Positions 25,217 to 35,375 of a DNA stretch of 64,000 nucleotides are shown piece after piece (position 1 is the stretch's first letter; each line of letters opens with the position of its first letter). The notes beneath the pieces were generated by a model that was given only the letters and a program-made list of their open reading frames with translations, had not been told where the DNA came from and made no database searches. The DNA lies in NCBI GenBank assembly GCA_963755695.1, contig CAVWLB010000010.1, forward strand, positions 248,001 to 312,000. Reading direction: 5' to 3'. The position numbers and the translations under genes are program-made. Source of the stretch: QHWT01 sp963755695. Its GTDB lineage: Bacteria; Acidobacteriota; Vicinamibacteria; Vicinamibacterales; 2-12-FULL-66-21.

Positions 25217-26275
25217 TTGAGACCGCTACCCATTCATCTAAGCACTATTGCCCGCCTCCGGGGAGAGCCAACCTGGACGTGGCTTCCGGCCCTCGCGAGG
25301 CTGCGGCCCGGCCTTCCGATCGGGCTCTGGCGGCCAGATCCGGCCGGCAGGCCAGGCATTGTCTTGACGCTCCTCGTCGCGGCAATGGTGGCGGTCTGTG
25401 CCGGACACGGATTGCGCGGCGCTTCGAACCCATCGCCGCCGCAATCCGAATACTGGTGCGCGATGCACCCGGATGTGCGCGGCTCCAAAGGGGACAAATG
25501 TCCACGCTGTGGCATGGCGCTCGTTCCGGCGCCTCCGTCCGCAGCCGACGCCTATCATCTCGACATCGAGGTCGTCCCCCGCGCGCCGATTGCCGGCCGT
25601 GACACGCTGGTGCGCCTGTTCGTGCGTCATCCACAAACCGGAGCGATCGTTCGCGAGTTCGACGAGGCACACGAGCGACTGCTGCACCTCTTCGTCATCG
25701 GCCACGACCTGGAGTTCTTCGCACACCTGCACCCGGTGCGCATGGCGGACGGCGCCTTCGAGCAGCACGTCTCGCTGCCCCGGTCCGGCGCCTACCGGCT
25801 GATCGCCGACGTGGTCCCGGCCGGCGGTGCTCCGCAACTCCTCCAGAAATCGATCGTGACGGCCGGCTACCACGGTCGATTGCTGCCAATTGCGGCCCCT
25901 GCAGTCGATCTCGATGACAAGATCGTCAATGGCGTGCGCGTCGAGGCGATCGTTCCGCAACCAGTCGGCGGACGCGAGCAGTTGATGACGTTCGAGTTGG
26001 TAGACGCGAGGAGCGAACATCCCATTGACGATCTCGAACCGTTTCTCGGCGCTCCTGCACACCTGCTGATTGCGAGTGGCGACCTCGAGTCGGTGACGCA
26101 CAGCCACCCGGTCGCGGCACTCTCTGATTCGGCGGGCCCTCGCGTCGTGTTCCAGGTCCTGTTTCCCCGCGCGGGTCCCTATCGCGCGTGGGTTCAATTC
26201 CAGCGGCACGGCGAGGTGCTGACGGCGCCGTTCACGGTCGAGGCAAAACGGCCCGAGCCGGGGGCGTCGCGATGA
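25217..26275 (+). CDS. Putative secreted heavy-metal-binding-domain protein
   Basis: A protein of up to 352 residues. A hydrophobic stretch (IVLTLLVAAMVAVCAG) near residue 50 is followed by the HMBD zinc-ribbon-like motif YWCAMHPDVRGSKGDKCPRCGM, seen in copper-efflux fusion proteins and related secreted proteins. The remaining 240 residues are beta-rich and His-containing (LLHLFVIGHDLEFFAHLHPV, ESVTHSHPV), suggesting metal sites. The first 48 residues look unlike a signal peptide, so translation may begin at TTG 25364, which would place the hydrophobic stretch at the N-terminus as a signal. Its last 44 bases overlap the end of the convergent cytochrome gene. Likely role in copper handling, by domain only. 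Confidence 0.7.
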   Translation: MRPLPIHLSTIARLRGEPTWTWLPALARLRPGLPIGLWRPDPAGRPGIVLTLLVAAMVAVCAGHGLRGASNPSPPQSEYWCAMHPDVRGSKGDKCPRCGMALVPAPPSAADAYHLDIEVVPRAPIAGRDTLVRLFVRHPQTGAIVREFDEAHERLLHLFVIGHDLEFFAHLHPVRMADGAFEQHVSLPRSGAYRLIADVVPAGGAPQLLQKSIVTAGYHGRLLPIAAPAVDLDDKIVNGVRVEAIVPQPVGGREQLMTFELVDARSEHPIDDLEPFLGAPAHLLIASGDLESVTHSHPVAALSDSAGPRVVFQVLFPRAGPYRAWVQFQRHGEVLTAPFTVEAKRPEPGASR

Positions 26276-27368
26276 AGTCGATCGCCGCGTTGCATCCTGG
26301 CGCGGACGAGCGCACATCGATCTCGGTTCCCCGCGGCAGGTTCACCGGCGATCGGAAGCGATACGTGGCGGGGTACGTGGGGACATAGTGCCTCACGGCC
26401 GCCATGGCCTCCACACTCTCGTCTGGGCGGCGCGCGACCACTTCCACGAATGCGCCGGCCTCGCTCGCGGTCGGCGCGATCGACAGCACCTTGACGTTCT
26501 GCTGCAAGGTCGTCGTGCCGCACGCGAGCGTGCGATACCGCGGCTCATCGCCCGAACGTCCCGAATAGAGCCGCAGGGTGCCGGCATCGATCTCGTCGCG
26601 GCTCGATTTTCGGTAATGCAGTTCGGCGGTGACGACCCCGCCGGGCCGCACGGGGAGTGCCACGCCAACCGGATACGTGACACGGGAGTCCGGTGGCACC
26701 CAGGATCCGATATGCGCACCGTCGACGAAGAAGCGAACCTGTTCAATCGCTCGAGCGTCGACTGGTCGATATTCCCATCCGGTGATCCACATGCTGCCGC
26801 CGCTGAGCGGCGCGCGGAGGCGTTCGACGGGACCGCGCGACGGATGCGCGCGGGGCAGGCGAACGATGCGCGCCGCCTGGCGATTCGCCGTCGGTACGAT
26901 CGTACCGACGGGCAAGTTCTCTGATCCGAGCGGAGTTCCGCCGTCCGCCCACGCGGTCAGCACCTCCACCTCGATCGGTGTCGGTCGGGGGTCGTTGCTG
27001 TAATCGCCGAGACCCGTTGCCGCCGGCCATGGTGGCATTTGCCGCTGCAGCACTTCTGCCTTGATCCCGCGTGCCCAGGCACGCGCCTGCTCGTACGAGT
27101 CGAGAGCCGGCGTCACTCCGCCGGACCCATGACATCCCGCACACCGCTTCTGGAGAATCGGCGCCACGTCTTTCAGATATGTAACCTGCGCGGGTTGAAC
27201 ATGCGCCGAGACCACTGGAGCAAGGCTTGCACAACCTGCTGCAGCGACCCCCAGCAACACGCTCTTCAGGGACGCGCGTCTGCCGGCGGGTCGACCGAAG
27301 TCACCTCGCGAGTAGACACGCGTGCCACCGTGCGCTGGCGCCGCAACGTCAACCGAGGTGGCTCTCAT
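26232..27368 (-). CDS. Cytochrome c-domain protein, possible copper-monooxygenase-like C-terminus
   Basis: About 378 residues. After a basic N-terminus comes a signal-like stretch (LKSVLLGVAAAGCASLAPVV) and a heme-binding domain with CAGCH near residue 75 and a likely Met ligand in LQRQMPPWPA. This layout, a single c heme then a long beta domain, occurs in Acidobacteriota proteins related to copper type II ascorbate-dependent monooxygenases; the segment VVTAELHYRKS resembles their His-containing strand, but the other ligands are not clear. ATG 27368 was picked, though an internal start before the signal stretch is possible; no standard start codon stands there. The start codon overlaps that of the divergent oxidase gene. 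Confidence 0.65.
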   Translation of the reverse strand: MRATSVDVAAPAHGGTRVYSRGDFGRPAGRRASLKSVLLGVAAAGCASLAPVVSAHVQPAQVTYLKDVAPILQKRCAGCHGSGGVTPALDSYEQARAWARGIKAEVLQRQMPPWPAATGLGDYSNDPRPTPIEVEVLTAWADGGTPLGSENLPVGTIVPTANRQAARIVRLPRAHPSRGPVERLRAPLSGGSMWITGWEYRPVDARAIEQVRFFVDGAHIGSWVPPDSRVTYPVGVALPVRPGGVVTAELHYRKSSRDEIDAGTLRLYSGRSGDEPRYRTLACGTTTLQQNVKVLSIAPTASEAGAFVEVVARRPDESVEAMAAVRHYVPTYPATYRFRSPVNLPRGTEIDVRSSAPGCNAAIDFIATPPARAVLPRP

Positions 27369-30300
27369 GTATCGATCGGCAATCGTCATTGGTGTTCGCG
27401 CTGCGCTCGCATCGACATTCCTTGCGCTCTCCGTGCCAGTTCTGGCACAAACCGGACTGGTGGCTGCCTATGGTTTCAACGAGGGCGGCGGCGCATCCGC
27501 AACGGATACTTCCGGCAACGGCCAGAGCGCGGTGATTACCGGATCGACCTGGACGGCCGGAAAATTCGGCGGCGCACTGTCGTTCGACGGCGCGGCTGAC
27601 TGGGTGACGATCAATCATCGCCGCTCTTGTCGTTGACCAGCGGCATGACGCTCGAAGCGTGGGTCAAGGCTTCATCCGTCACCAACTGGCGATGCGTGAT
27701 CCTCAAGGAACGATCCGGCGGTCTGTCATATGCGCTCTACGCCGGTGACACCGGCGGGCATCCGGCCGCCTTCATTCGCCGCACAGGCAACAGTGGTGAC
27801 ACTGACGCGACTGGCTCGGCCGTTCTTCCCTTGAACACCTGGGTGCACGTGGCCACGACCTATGACGGCGCGACGTTGCGTACCTATGTCGGGGGACAAC
27901 AGGCTGCCGCAACGTCGACGACCGGCGCAATCGAGACGTCGACCGAGCCTCTGCGAATCGGCGGCAATTCGATATGGGGAGAATACTTCTCGGGGGCGAT
28001 CGACGAAGTTCGGATCTACAACCGCGCGCTCACGGCTGCTGAAATCCAGACCGACATGGTTACGCCGGTCGGCGTCGTGGCGCCGACGACGTTCGCGTTG
28101 AGTGGAACGATTACGCCGTCCGCTGCCGGCAGCGGCGCGACTCGTGTCGCTGAGCGGACCTTCGCACCGGGACGACGACCGCCGACGCCAACGGAAACTA
28201 TTCGTTCAGCGGTCTGCGTCAACGGCCCCTACACCGTGACGCCGTCAAGCCGGGCTTCACCTTCATGCCGGCGTCGCAGTCGGTCGCCATCGGCGAAGGC
28301 GGCCGCGACGCGGTGTCGAATTTCACGGCGACGATCCACCACGGCAATCCGCCGGATATGGTCGGGCAGTGGGGCACGGCTTCGACGTCGGCACGGTTGC
28401 GGTCAACATGGTGATGCTGCGGACCGGCAAGGTGCTGATGTTCTCGGGCTCGTACGCGTTCTCGGCTGCCGAGCGGGTCTGGGATCCGGCGACCGGCACG
28501 ATCACGCTGGTGCCGAATCCGTTCTACAACCTGTTCTGCGCCGGACAGGCGCAGCTTGCCCGACGGACGCATCCTCGTCGCCGGCGGCCACGATCCCGCC
28601 GGCGACTTGGCGCGGCGAACGCCAACATCTTCGATCCGATCGCCAGAGCTGGTCGGCGCTGCCGAACATGGCCTACCGCCGCTGGTATCCGACGGTCACG
28701 GCGCTGCCGACGGCCGCATGCTGGTGACGTCCGGCGCGCAGACGCTGCCTGACCTGTCTCGCCGACGTGCCCGAGATCTTCGACCCGGCGACCAAACGTT
28801 CACGCCGCTGACCAGCGCGCGGCTTGGCATCGATCTACTACCCGTTCATGTTCGTGCTGCCGGACGGCCGGCTGCTGTCGGCGGGCTCGAACGAGAGCGC
28901 GTACGAGACGCGCACGCTGAACATGACCACCGGCGTCGTGGTCGATGGTCGATCCCGTGATCAAGGACGGCCACAGCGCCGTCATGTATCCGCCCGGCAA
29001 GGTGCTCAAGACCGGAACCGCCGCCGACAGCGGCACCGCTGGCAACGCCGCGGCGACGGCGTACGTGCATCGACATGACGCAGCCGTCGCCGGCGTGGCG
29101 GCAGGTGCCGTCGATGAAGTTTCCGCGCGCGCCTTCCAGAACATGACGGTGCTGCCAGACGGCAACGTACTCGTCACCGGCGGCGGCACTGCGCTCGACG
29201 GCTACGACGTCAGCAAGGGCGTGCAGACCGCGGAGCTGTGGTCGCCGGCGACCGAGACGTTCAAGACGCTGTCGGCGCGGCGTCCTTTTCCGCGTCTCTA
29301 TCACTCGACCGCGCTGCTGCTGCCCGACGGACGCGTGCTGATTGCCGGCAGCGGCGACGACGGGCCCGCCGTCAACCAGACGCGCGCGGAGCTCTATTCG
29401 CCGCCATATCTCTTCAAGGGCGCGCGGCCGGCGATCACCGGCGGCGCCCGATCTGCGTTCAGTACGGATCGACCTTCACGGTGCAGACGCCGAACGCGGC
29501 GTCGATCGCGTCGGTGGCGCTGATTCGGCCCGGCGCCGTGACGCACGGGTTCGACGAGGATCAGCGATTCCTGAATCTGAGCTTCACCGCCGGCGCGGCA
29601 GCCTGCGCCATCCAGGCGCCGGCGAACGCGAACCTCGCGCCGCCGGGCTACTACATGCTGTTCATCGTCAACGCGGCCGGTGTGCCGTCGGTCGCGTCGT
29701 TCGTGCACTTTCCAACCGCGGTTGGCGACACGACGCCGCCGTCACCGCCCGCGAACCTGGTCGGCGTCGGCGATCTGGGCAGCGTCTCGCTGACCTGGTC
29801 GCCCGCGACAGACGACCTCGCGGTAGTCGAACTACAACGTCCACCGCTCGACCGTGTCCGGCTTTACGCCGTCGCCAGCCAATCGCATCGCGCAGACGGC
29901 AGCGCCGTCTTTCAACAGCGCCGGAATCCCTCCCGGGACCTATTTCTATGTCGTCACGGCGCAGGACGCCGCCGGCAATGTGAGTGGCGCATCCAACGAA
30001 GCGGCGGTCGTCGTCCTCGGAGACACCACCGCGCCGAGCGTAGCGATCGCGACCCCGCTGGATCAGTCACAAGTGTCGGGGCCGGTTGCCGTCACGGCCA
30101 ACGCGACTGACGATGTTGGTGTGGTTGGCGTGCAGTTTCAAGTGGATGGCGCATCGCTTGGTGCCGAGATCCTCGCCGCTCCTTACGCTTTGAGCTGGGC
30201 GAGTGCAACGAGCGCAAACGGTCCGCACACGCTGACGGCAATTGCGCGCGATGCCGCGGGGAACCGGGCGCAGTCGGCAGTCTCGGTGTTCGTGTCGAAC

Positions 30301-31227
30301 GCGACGGCGGACACGACGCAGCCAGCCGTGACGATTACGTCTCCCGCGAATCAGGCAACAGCGACCGGCTCGGTAACGATCAGCGCCAGCTCCACCGACA
30401 ACGTGGGCGTGGTCGGCGTCCAGTTCCAGGTAGACGGCACCGCCATCGGGAATGAGACGGTCACGGCGCCGTACTCGATCGCATGGAACAGCGCGAGCGT
30501 ATCGGACGGACCACACACCATCACCGCCATCGCGCGGGACGCAGCGGGGAATTCCTCCGCCTCATCGGTCACGATCGCCGTGCTGAACGTCGCTCCGCCG
30601 CCGCCGCCGGCAACCGGGCTGGTTGCCGCTTACAACTTCGACGAGGGCAGCGGCACACGAGTAACCGATGCGAGCGGCTCTGGCAATACGGGAACGGTTT
30701 TACGCGCGACCTGGTCGACGGCGGGGCATTCGGGGTCGGCGCTCTCGTTCGGCAACAACGCCTGGGTCACGGTCGCGGACGCGGCGTCGCTGGATCTGAA
30801 AAACGGGATGACCCTCGAGGCGTGGGTGCGCCCCAGCTCCAACGGCGGCGCGAAGGTGGTCATCTACAAAGAGCGCAATACGGCGTTCGCCTACGGGTTG
30901 TGGAGCTCGACCAGTTCGTCGAAACCAAGAGCGGCCGTGCGCACGAGCGTCGATTACATGGCGAATGCCCCGACGTCGATTCCGACGAACGCGTGGACGC
31001 ACCTTGCCGCCACGTATGACGGATTGAGGATCCGGCTGTTCGTGAACGGCGTCGAGGTCGACACCGTGCTGGCCGTCTCGACGATTACGGCAAGCTCCGG
31101 CGCGTTGCGGATCGGCGGCAACTCGAGGACGGAGTACTTCAAGGGACTGATCGACGACGTCCGGATCTACAATCGGGCGCTCAGCGCGGCGGAGATACAA
31201 GGGGATATGAATACTGCGGTCAAGTAA
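27367..31227 (+). CDS. Secreted LamG - galactose-oxidase-like - FN3 - Ig - LamG protein (frameshifted)
   Basis: A secreted protein of about 1,285 residues. Order: signal peptide (ending PVLAQ); LamG jelly-roll (27460-28060); linker; seven-bladed kelch-type oxidase domain (28350-29430); DUF1929-like early-set domain (29440-29720); fibronectin III-like domain (29740-30020); two Ig-like repeats with DVGVVGVQFQVDG (30030-30590); second LamG (30610-31220). Copper-radical-oxidase residues appear conserved: the cross-linked Cys in NLFCAGQ (28537), its Tyr in RRWYPTV (28686), the axial Tyr and His in RLYHSTALLLPDGR (29299-29304), and the late His in VTHGFDEDQR (29544). Several frame breaks occur at 27.6 and 28.1-29.9 kb. 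It would oxidise a primary alcohol or aldehyde, perhaps on a glycan held by the LamG domains. Substrate unknown. Confidence 0.83.
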
Positions 31228-31239
31228 TGACCGTCGTCG

Positions 31240-31440
31240 GTGCTGGGTGCAAGAGTGCTGCGTGCTAGGTGCGTGTTGGTGCCGGGTGCCCGGAGCAGCG
31301 AGAGATTCGAGCTCGCAGCAACCAGTGCCGCACTGCTGCACCTAGCACCGTTGCACGTGGCACACAGCACATAGCACCTTGCACGTAGCACCGACGAGGA
31401 TCACCAAAGCGCACCTAGCACTTTGCACGTAGCACCGACA
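31240..31440. repeat. Long heptamer-periodic inverted repeat at a convergent junction
   Basis: The left arm has GTGC cores at 31240, 31247, 31255, 31262, 31269, 31279 and 31286. The right arm has GCAC cores at 31330, 31338, 31345, 31353, 31360, 31367, 31374, 31381 and 31388, then 31411, 31418, 31425 and 31432. Spacing is mostly seven bases. The last block nearly repeats 31373-31394. The element fills the gap between the oxidase gene (plus) and the kinase gene (minus), whose 3' ends face each other. Confidence 0.85.
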
Positions 31441-31449
31441 GCGAAGTCT

Positions 31450-32424
31450 CTACTGCGTTTCGCCGCAGAACGGACAGCGATCGGTGCGCGCGTGGAGCGG
31501 CTTGCGGCAGTGCCAGCAGAAGCGGGCCGCGGGTGCTTCGCGCGCGCGCAGGCGGCTCTGGATGCTCTGCGCGTCGTCGCGGCCGCGCGCGGCCGCTGGC
31601 TGCGGGGCGTGGCAGCGCGCCTGGCGGCGGGGTTCGCGCGGCGCTGCGCGCGGCGAGCACGTCCTCGAGCAGGTCGGACGCGCGCTGGTAGCGACGCCGT
31701 CGTGTCGGGCGCCATCGCCTTCATGACGATGTCGCTGATGGCTTTCGGGATCGCGGGATTGCTTCAGCCGCGGCGGCGACACCAGCTCTCCCGACATCAG
31801 CTTGTCGAGATCCGCCGGGCGCTGGCGTGTCGTACGGCAGCATGCCCGGTCAGCATCTGGTACATCGTCACGCCGAGCGAATAGAGGTCCGAGGCGAACA
31901 CCGCCTTGCCGTGAAACTGCTCCGGCGCCATGTAGGGCGGGCTGCCGATCACCGTCGTCCCGTGCGCCGCGATCTCGAGGAACCGCGACGTGCCGAAGTC
32001 GGCGACCTTCAGCATGTCGTGGTCGGTGACGAGCACGTTGGCGGGCCGCAGGTCGCGGTGGATGACGCCCTGCCCGTGCGCGTGATCGACGGCGTTGCAG
32101 ATCTGGCAGGTGAAGTCGAGCGCGCGCGTCAGCTCGAGCGCGCCGCGCAGGGCGATGATGTTCTCGAGCGTCTCGCCCGTGCACGTACTCCATCACGATG
32201 AAGAAGACGTCGTCCTGCTTCTCCGCGGTGGTGATCGCGACGATGTTGGGATGGCTGACCGAGGCGAGCAGCCGCGGCTCGCGCAGCAGCTCGCCGAAGT
32301 CGAGCCCCTGCCGGTGCGGCACCTTGATCGCGACCTTCTTGTCGATCCAGGTGTCTTGCGCGAGGTAGACGGTGCCGAAGCCGCCGCTGCCGAGCGGCGC
32401 GATGATCTTGTACTTACCGAGCAT
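31450..32424 (-). CDS. Serine/threonine protein kinase with C-terminal zinc ribbon (frameshifted)
   Basis: A Hanks-type kinase of about 320 residues. N-lobe: MLGKYKIIAPLGSGGFGTVYLA with Gly loop and VAIKV Lys. Catalytic loop GVIHRDLRPANVLV (about 32060), then VADFGTSRF (DFG), the activation segment and GSPPYMAPEQF. The C-terminal tail has four Cys, CWHC and CPFC, forming a likely zinc ribbon. Beginning and end are in one frame while the middle has several shifts, so errors cancel. No membrane helix is visible, so it is probably cytosolic. A TATACT at 32452-32457 on the minus strand may be its -10 box. It diverges from rsmE. Confidence 0.83.
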   Translation of the reverse strand: MLGKYKIIAPLGSGGFGTVYLAQDTWIDKKVAIKVPHRQGLDFGELLREPRLLASVSHPNIVAITTAEKQDDVFFIVMEYVHGRDAREHHRPARRARADARARLHLPDLQRRRSRARAGRHPPRPAARQRARHRPRHAEGRRLRHVAVPRDRGARDDGDRQPALHGAGAVSRQGGVRLGPLFARRDDVPDADRACCRTTRQRPADLDKLMSGELVSPPRLKQSRDPESHQRHRHEGDGARHDGVATSARPTCSRTCSPRAAPREPRRQARCHAPQPAAARGRDDAQSIQSRLRAREAPAARFCWHCRKPLHARTDRCPFCGETQ

Positions 32425-32535
32425 GTTGTCCCTTGAAGAGCAAGTGAGGTGAGTATAACGGATTCTATGACGCGGTTGAGGGTTCGGGGTTCACTGTGCA
32501 GGGACGGGGTGGTGTTCGCGAGTGGTTCGCGACCA

Positions 32536-32541
32536 TATAAT
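32536..32541 (+). promoter_or_regulatory. Candidate -10 box (TATAAT) ahead of rsmE
   Basis: A perfect TATAAT ends nine bases before the ATG of rsmE, the same spacing as at leuS. No good -35 match is visible. If used, the message would be almost leaderless. The 126-bp gap also has to hold the divergent kinase promoter. Confidence 0.4.
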
Positions 32542-32550
32542 TTTTGCCTG

Positions 32551-33297
32551 ATGCTGCCGCGGTTCCTCGCCGACCGATTCGATCCCGGATCGAGTCACTG
32601 CGTCGGCTTTCGGCCGAAGAAGCGCGTCACCTCTCTCAGGTGCTGCGTCTCCGCTTCGGGGACGAGATCGCCGTCTTCGACGGCGACGGCCGAGAGTTCC
32701 GCGGCGCGCATCGAGCGCGTCAGCCGCGACGGCGCCGACGTGCACGCTGCTCGAGCGAAATCAGCGCCGCGCCGGAGCCGGCCGTGCGTCTGACGCTGGC
32801 GCAGGCGGTGATCAAGGGAGACAAGATGGACGACGTCGTCCGCGACGCGACGATGATGGGCGTCGCCGCGATCGAGCCGCTCGTCACGGAGCACACCGCT
32901 GCGCGCATGCAAGGCGCTGACGGCAGGACAGCGCCGGATCGCTGGCGGCGGATCGCGGTTGCCTCCGCCAAGCAGTGCCGCCGCGCCGTCCTGCCGATCA
33001 TCGGCAACGGCACATCGTTCGACGACTGGATCGTGCAGGATACCGCCGAGACGCGGTTGATGCTCGTCGAGCCGTCGGCCAACGTCGAAGGACATCCCGC
33101 TCTGACGCTGCAGGGCGACCGGCCCGCACGCCGCCTCTCTGATGGTCGGCCCGAGGGGGGCTGGAGCGCCGGAGGAGATTCAAGCCGCCGTGCAGCGCCG
33201 GCTGCGTGCCGATCACGCTCGGCCGCCGCACCCTGCGCGCCGACGCCGTCCGATCGTCGCGATCGGCCTGCTGCAGTTCGTCTGGGGGGATCTGTAG
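32551..33297 (+). CDS. rsmE: 16S rRNA (uracil-1498-N3)-methyltransferase (frameshifted)
   Basis: SPOUT-class methyltransferase that modifies U1498 of 16S rRNA using S-adenosylmethionine. The N-terminal PUA-like part has LSAEEARHLSQVLRLRFGDEIAVFDGDG. The SPOUT part has LTLAQAVIKGDKMDDVVRDATMMGVAAIEPLVTEH, then RRIAVASAKQCRRAVLP, and after a shift the knot motif MVGPEGGWSAEE. It ends PIVAIGLLQFVWGDL with a TAG at 33295-33297; an extra G in the last run of G breaks the final frame. Often this gene follows prmA on the same strand; here it faces it. About 245 residues when repaired. Confidence 0.88.
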
Positions 33298-33300
33298 GCG

Positions 33301-34209
33301 GACCTTTCGAGAGCCGGCCGCAGGCAGATCAGCGCTGCCCAGTCTCCCTCGACGAGCGCCCTGATCTGCTGTGTTCCCGGTCGAACGCGCGGCTGAATGT
33401 CGGCCGTGTCGATCGGCCGGCGCGAAGCCGCTCAGGATCAGGTAGCCGCCTCCGCGGCGAGAGCCTGCGTAACGGCGTCGGCGTACCGCACGAGCACCGC
33501 GCCGGTCAGGTTGGCCAGGACGACGTCGGCGCGCTGGATGCGCAGGGTGTCCAGATCGTCGCAGATGATGTCGATCGCGGCGGCGGCGCCGTTGCGCGCG
33601 ATGTTGTCGCGCGCGTTGTCGAGCGCGTCGGGATCGTTGTCGATGGCGACGACGTCGCTGGCGCCGAGCTTCCACGCCGCGAGCGCGAGCACGCCCGAGC
33701 CGGTGCCGACGTCGAGCACGCGCGCGCCGCGCAGCTCGAGCTCCTGCAGCAGACGCAGGCACAGCCGCGTCGTCGCATGATGGCCGGTGCCGAATCCCAT
33801 GGAAGGCTCGATGATGATCACCGGCTTCGAGCCGCCGCGCGGCACGTCCCACGGCGGCGCGACGATCAGGCTGCCGGCTTCGATCGCGCGTCAGATTCTC
33901 CTGCGAGCGGCGCGCCCAGTCCTCGTCGGGCACGTCAATGGAAGATGTGCGGAGCAGGTGCGGCGCAACCGCTGCTGTCAGCTGGACCGCGGCGGCATCA
34001 CGCGCTGCGGCGGACCGGAAGAACACGCGCCAGGTGTCTCCGCTGTCATCTTCGTGGATCGCGACCGGCTCGAAGTCGTCGAGCAGCGCGTAGAGGCGGT
34101 CGCGCAGAAACGGGGGAACGCCAACCTCGTCGTGCGGAACGTCGGAGGCGTCGTGGCCTCGTGTTGAATCGGAAGGCGGGGACAGACCGGGCGCTGCGAG
34201 GAAGGTCAC
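33301..34209 (-). CDS. prmA: Ribosomal protein L11 methyltransferase (frameshifted)
   Basis: Methylates L11 of the large ribosomal subunit. The N-terminal substrate-binding part reads LYALLDDFEPVAIHEDDSGDTWRVFF and SSIDVPDEDWARRSQENL. The methyltransferase core is intact between shifts: PSMGFGTGHHATTRLCL, then the AdoMet site VLDVGTGSGVLALAAWKLGA, the acidic end of beta 2 in VAIDNDPDALDNARDNI, and DVVLANLTGAVLV. The end YLILSGFA continues toward DWAALICLRPA, but frame errors hide the true stop, so the left boundary is approximate. The start is also uncertain. It follows dnaJ with about 16 bases between, as last gene of the heat-shock operon. Confidence 0.85.
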
Positions 34210-34225
34210 CTCGAGCGCCGGTTAA

Positions 34226-35375
34226 TCAGCCAAAGATGTCCTTCACCTTTTCGAAGAACGGCTTCTCCGCGAGTCGCCGTCTGCCGGCTCCGACGCATCT
34301 CCTGCGGCATGGTCTTGGCCAGTTCCTCGAGCAGGTGCTTCTGCTCGCGGGTCAGCTTCTTCGGCACCGTCGCCCTGCGCGATCACGTAGAGATCGCCGT
34401 GGCCGCGTCCGGAGACGTTGGGCATGCCCTTGCCGCGCAGCTTGAACCGCGCGCCCGGCTGCGTGCCGGCCGGGATCTTGACCTCTTCGTCGCCGATCAT
34501 CGTCGGCACGCGAAGATCGCCGCCGAGCGCCAGCGTCGGGAAGGTGACCGGCAGCTCGCAATAGAGGTCGTCCCCCTCGCGATGGAAGAACGCGTGCTCC
34601 TGCACGTGGACGACGACGTAGAGGTCGCCGGCCGGGCCCGCCGGCGCGTGCCGTGCTCGCCCTCGCCGTACAGGCGCAGGCGCTGGCCGGTCGCGATGCC
34701 CGCGGGAATCTTCGCCGTGATCTTGCGCTCGCGGCCGACGCGTCCCGCGCCTCGGCACGCCTGGCACGGCTTGCTGATGACCCGGCCGGTGCCGCGGCAG
34801 TTCGAGCAGGGCCGCGCGACGGTGAGGAATCCCTGCTGGAAGCGCAGCTGACCCGGACCCTCTGCAGTGACCGCACACTTCCGGCGAGCTGCCGGCAGCC
34901 GCGCCCGAGCCCTTGCAGGTCTCGCAGGTTTCTTCGCGCGGAATCTGGATTGAGGTTTCGGTGCCGGTGAACGATTCCTCGAACGAGATCTCGAGGTCGT
35001 AGCGAAGGTCGGCGCCGCGCTGCGGTCCGCCGCGCCGCCGCCGGCCGCCGAACATCGTCGCCGAAGCCGAACAGATCGCCGAGGTTGCCGAAGATGTCTT
35101 CGAAGCCGGCGAAGACGCGTTGGGATCGAACCCGCCCGCGCCCGCGCCGCTGACGCCGGCATGGCCGAAGCGGTCGTACAGCGCGCGCTTCTCGTGGTCC
35201 GCAGAGACGGCGTAGGCCTCGGCGGCTTCCTTGAAGCGCTCCTCTGCCGCGTGCGTCGCCGGGATTGCGGTCCGGGATGGTACTTGAGCGCCAGCTTGCG
35301 ATAGGCGCTCTTGATCTGCTGGTCGGTGGCGTCGCGGCCGACGCCGAGGACCTCGTAGTAATCGCGCTTGCTCAC
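34226..35375 (-). CDS. dnaJ: Chaperone DnaJ (frameshifted)
   Basis: Co-chaperone of DnaK. GTG start: SKRDYYEVLGVGRDATDQQIKSAYRKLALKYHP gives the J domain, although the HPD motif falls at a shift. A Gly-rich region follows, then the zinc domain with CETCKGSG, CGHCRGSG, CSNCRGTG and CQACRGAGRVGRE. The client domain has VVVHVQEHAFFHREGDDLYCELP and KIPAGTQPGARFKLRGKGMPNVSGRGHGDLYV. The stop TGA follows KVKDIFG. Many single-base shifts are present; the repaired length is about 380 residues. The GTG overlaps the grpE stop (GTGA), so the two are coupled. Confidence 0.93.

Noticed and set aside
31240..31440. CRISPR array
   Set aside because: Units are seven bases with no spacers, and no cas gene is nearby.
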